This document shows, piece by piece, positions 63,607-64,000 of a stretch of DNA of 64,000 nt. A model generated the notes under the pieces. The model saw only the letters and a program-made list of their open reading frames with translations, did not search any database and was not told the origin of the DNA. The position numbers and the translations under genes are program-made. How positions within the stretch are numbered: position 1 is the first letter of the stretch; each line of letters starts with the position of its first letter. Location: assembly GCF_003814835.1 (NCBI RefSeq), contig NZ_RKRG01000003.1, positions 278,213-342,212 of the forward strand. The letters are read 5' to 3'. Source of the stretch: Methanobrevibacter gottschalkii DSM 11977 (lineage in GTDB: Archaea > Methanobacteriota > Methanobacteria > Methanobacteriales > Methanobacteriaceae).

Positions 63607-63618
63607 TTATATAAATTA
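63607..63618 (+). promoter_or_regulatory. TATA box of acidic-repeat gene
   Basis: TTTATATAAATT lies about 45 bases upstream of the ATG at 63659, a good match to the archaeal TATA consensus. Confidence 0.45.
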
Positions 63619-63658
63619 TACATATAATCTGATTATTACATATTAAAGATGTGATTTT

Positions 63659-64000
63659 ATGAATGCAAAAAGTATATTTTCCATATTTGTTTTCTTTGTG
63701 ATTCTTATAGCTTGTACTAATGTTGCTTTCGCATCAGAAAACATTGATGATTCAAAATTTAGTGAAGAATCTGATTTGGATGAAGTTGATTCTGATTTGG
63801 ATGAAGTTGATTCTGATTTGGATGAAGTTGATTCTGATTTGGATGATTTAAATGATGATTCTGATTTGGATGATTTAAATGATGATTCTGATTTGGATGA
63901 GTTTGATGATGATTCTGATTTGGATGAGTTTGATGATGATTCTGATTTGGATGAGTTTGATGATGATTCTGATTTGGATGAGTTTGATGATGATTCTGAT
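63659..64000 (+). CDS. Secreted acidic SDLD-repeat protein, 3'-truncated by window edge
   Basis: 114 codons are visible and open to the end. A signal peptide (MNAKSIFSIFVFFVILIACT, then NVAFASE) is followed by tandem acidic repeats: SDLDEVD (21-bp unit, three times), SDLDDLNDD (27-bp unit, twice) and SDLDEFDDD (27-bp unit, at least four). It is a secreted, very acidic surface protein, probably another adhesin-like or calcium-binding stalk. The short exact DNA repeats could change in number by slippage. GTGAT precedes the ATG. Confidence 0.75.
   Translation, partial: MNAKSIFSIFVFFVILIACTNVAFASENIDDSKFSEESDLDEVDSDLDEVDSDLDEVDSDLDDLNDDSDLDDLNDDSDLDEFDDDSDLDEFDDDSDLDEFDDDSDLDEFDDDSD
63778..64000 (+). 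repeat. Tandem short repeats encoding SDLD units
   Basis: TCTGATTTGGATGA recurs at 21-bp then 27-bp spacing with few differences, running off the window. Consistent with slipped-strand expansion. Confidence 0.85.

Overview
The window reads as chromosome of a Methanobrevibacter-like, host-associated methanogen (Methanobacteriales). It is very AT-rich, most starts are preceded by GGTGA- or GGAG-type ribosome binding sites, and it carries giant adhesin-like surface proteins with parallel beta-helix, DUF11 and Ig-like repeats. It also encodes a probable F420-dependent sulfite reductase, an iron-sulfur flavoprotein and other archaeal redox enzymes. No tRNA or rRNA gene was seen.

Layout. 1-4184: 3' part of an adhesin-like protein with a perfect 360-bp internal duplication. 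4.5-5.8 kb: three tandem SseB-like paralogs. 6.5-24.5 kb: core and housekeeping genes (NhaC antiporter, Cas4/RecB-like nuclease, Isf flavoprotein and ferredoxin, GGGtGRT pair, NUDIX, amidohydrolase, malate dehydrogenase, DTD, TelA, NimA-like, UNG, MFS/MarR, flavoprotein disulfide reductase). 24.7-27.6 kb: a second adhesin-like protein. 27.8-37 kb: GNAT, YjdI/YjdJ pair, UbiB-type kinase, NCS2 purine permease, Fsr-like protein, GltB-like protein. 37.1-41 kb: a decayed and an intact adhesin-like gene. 41.6 kb: an RclA-like reductase of bacterial look. 43-44.3 kb: gene relics and one secreted protein.

45.3-59.5 kb is the unusual part. Eleven copies of a ~37-bp repeat, all in the same orientation, stand alone and are separated by 0.33-2.8 kb of unrelated genes or gene fragments: DinD-like pseudogenes, a C39 peptidase cassette, a BCCT transporter, VapBC, a ribbon-helix-helix protein with a small membrane protein, an ATPase, and secreted or zinc-ribbon proteins. 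Several genes are cut off exactly at a repeat, and some take their stop codon from it. The two repeats nearest to an isolated cas2-cas1 pair (58.2-59.5 kb) are identical to each other and differ from the others in their centre. That is what duplication of a leader-proximal repeat during one insertion would produce. The arrangement resembles a CRISPR array or integron whose 'spacers' are gene-sized. I infer a cassette-capture island driven by Cas1-Cas2, with the tyrosine recombinase at 61 kb as a competing explanation. No CRISPR effector genes and no ordinary spacer array are present.

59.8-64 kb: a third decayed DinD-like gene, the tyrosine recombinase, a 0.9-kb AT-rich stretch, MntP, and the start of a secreted protein made of acidic SDLD repeats that runs off the window.
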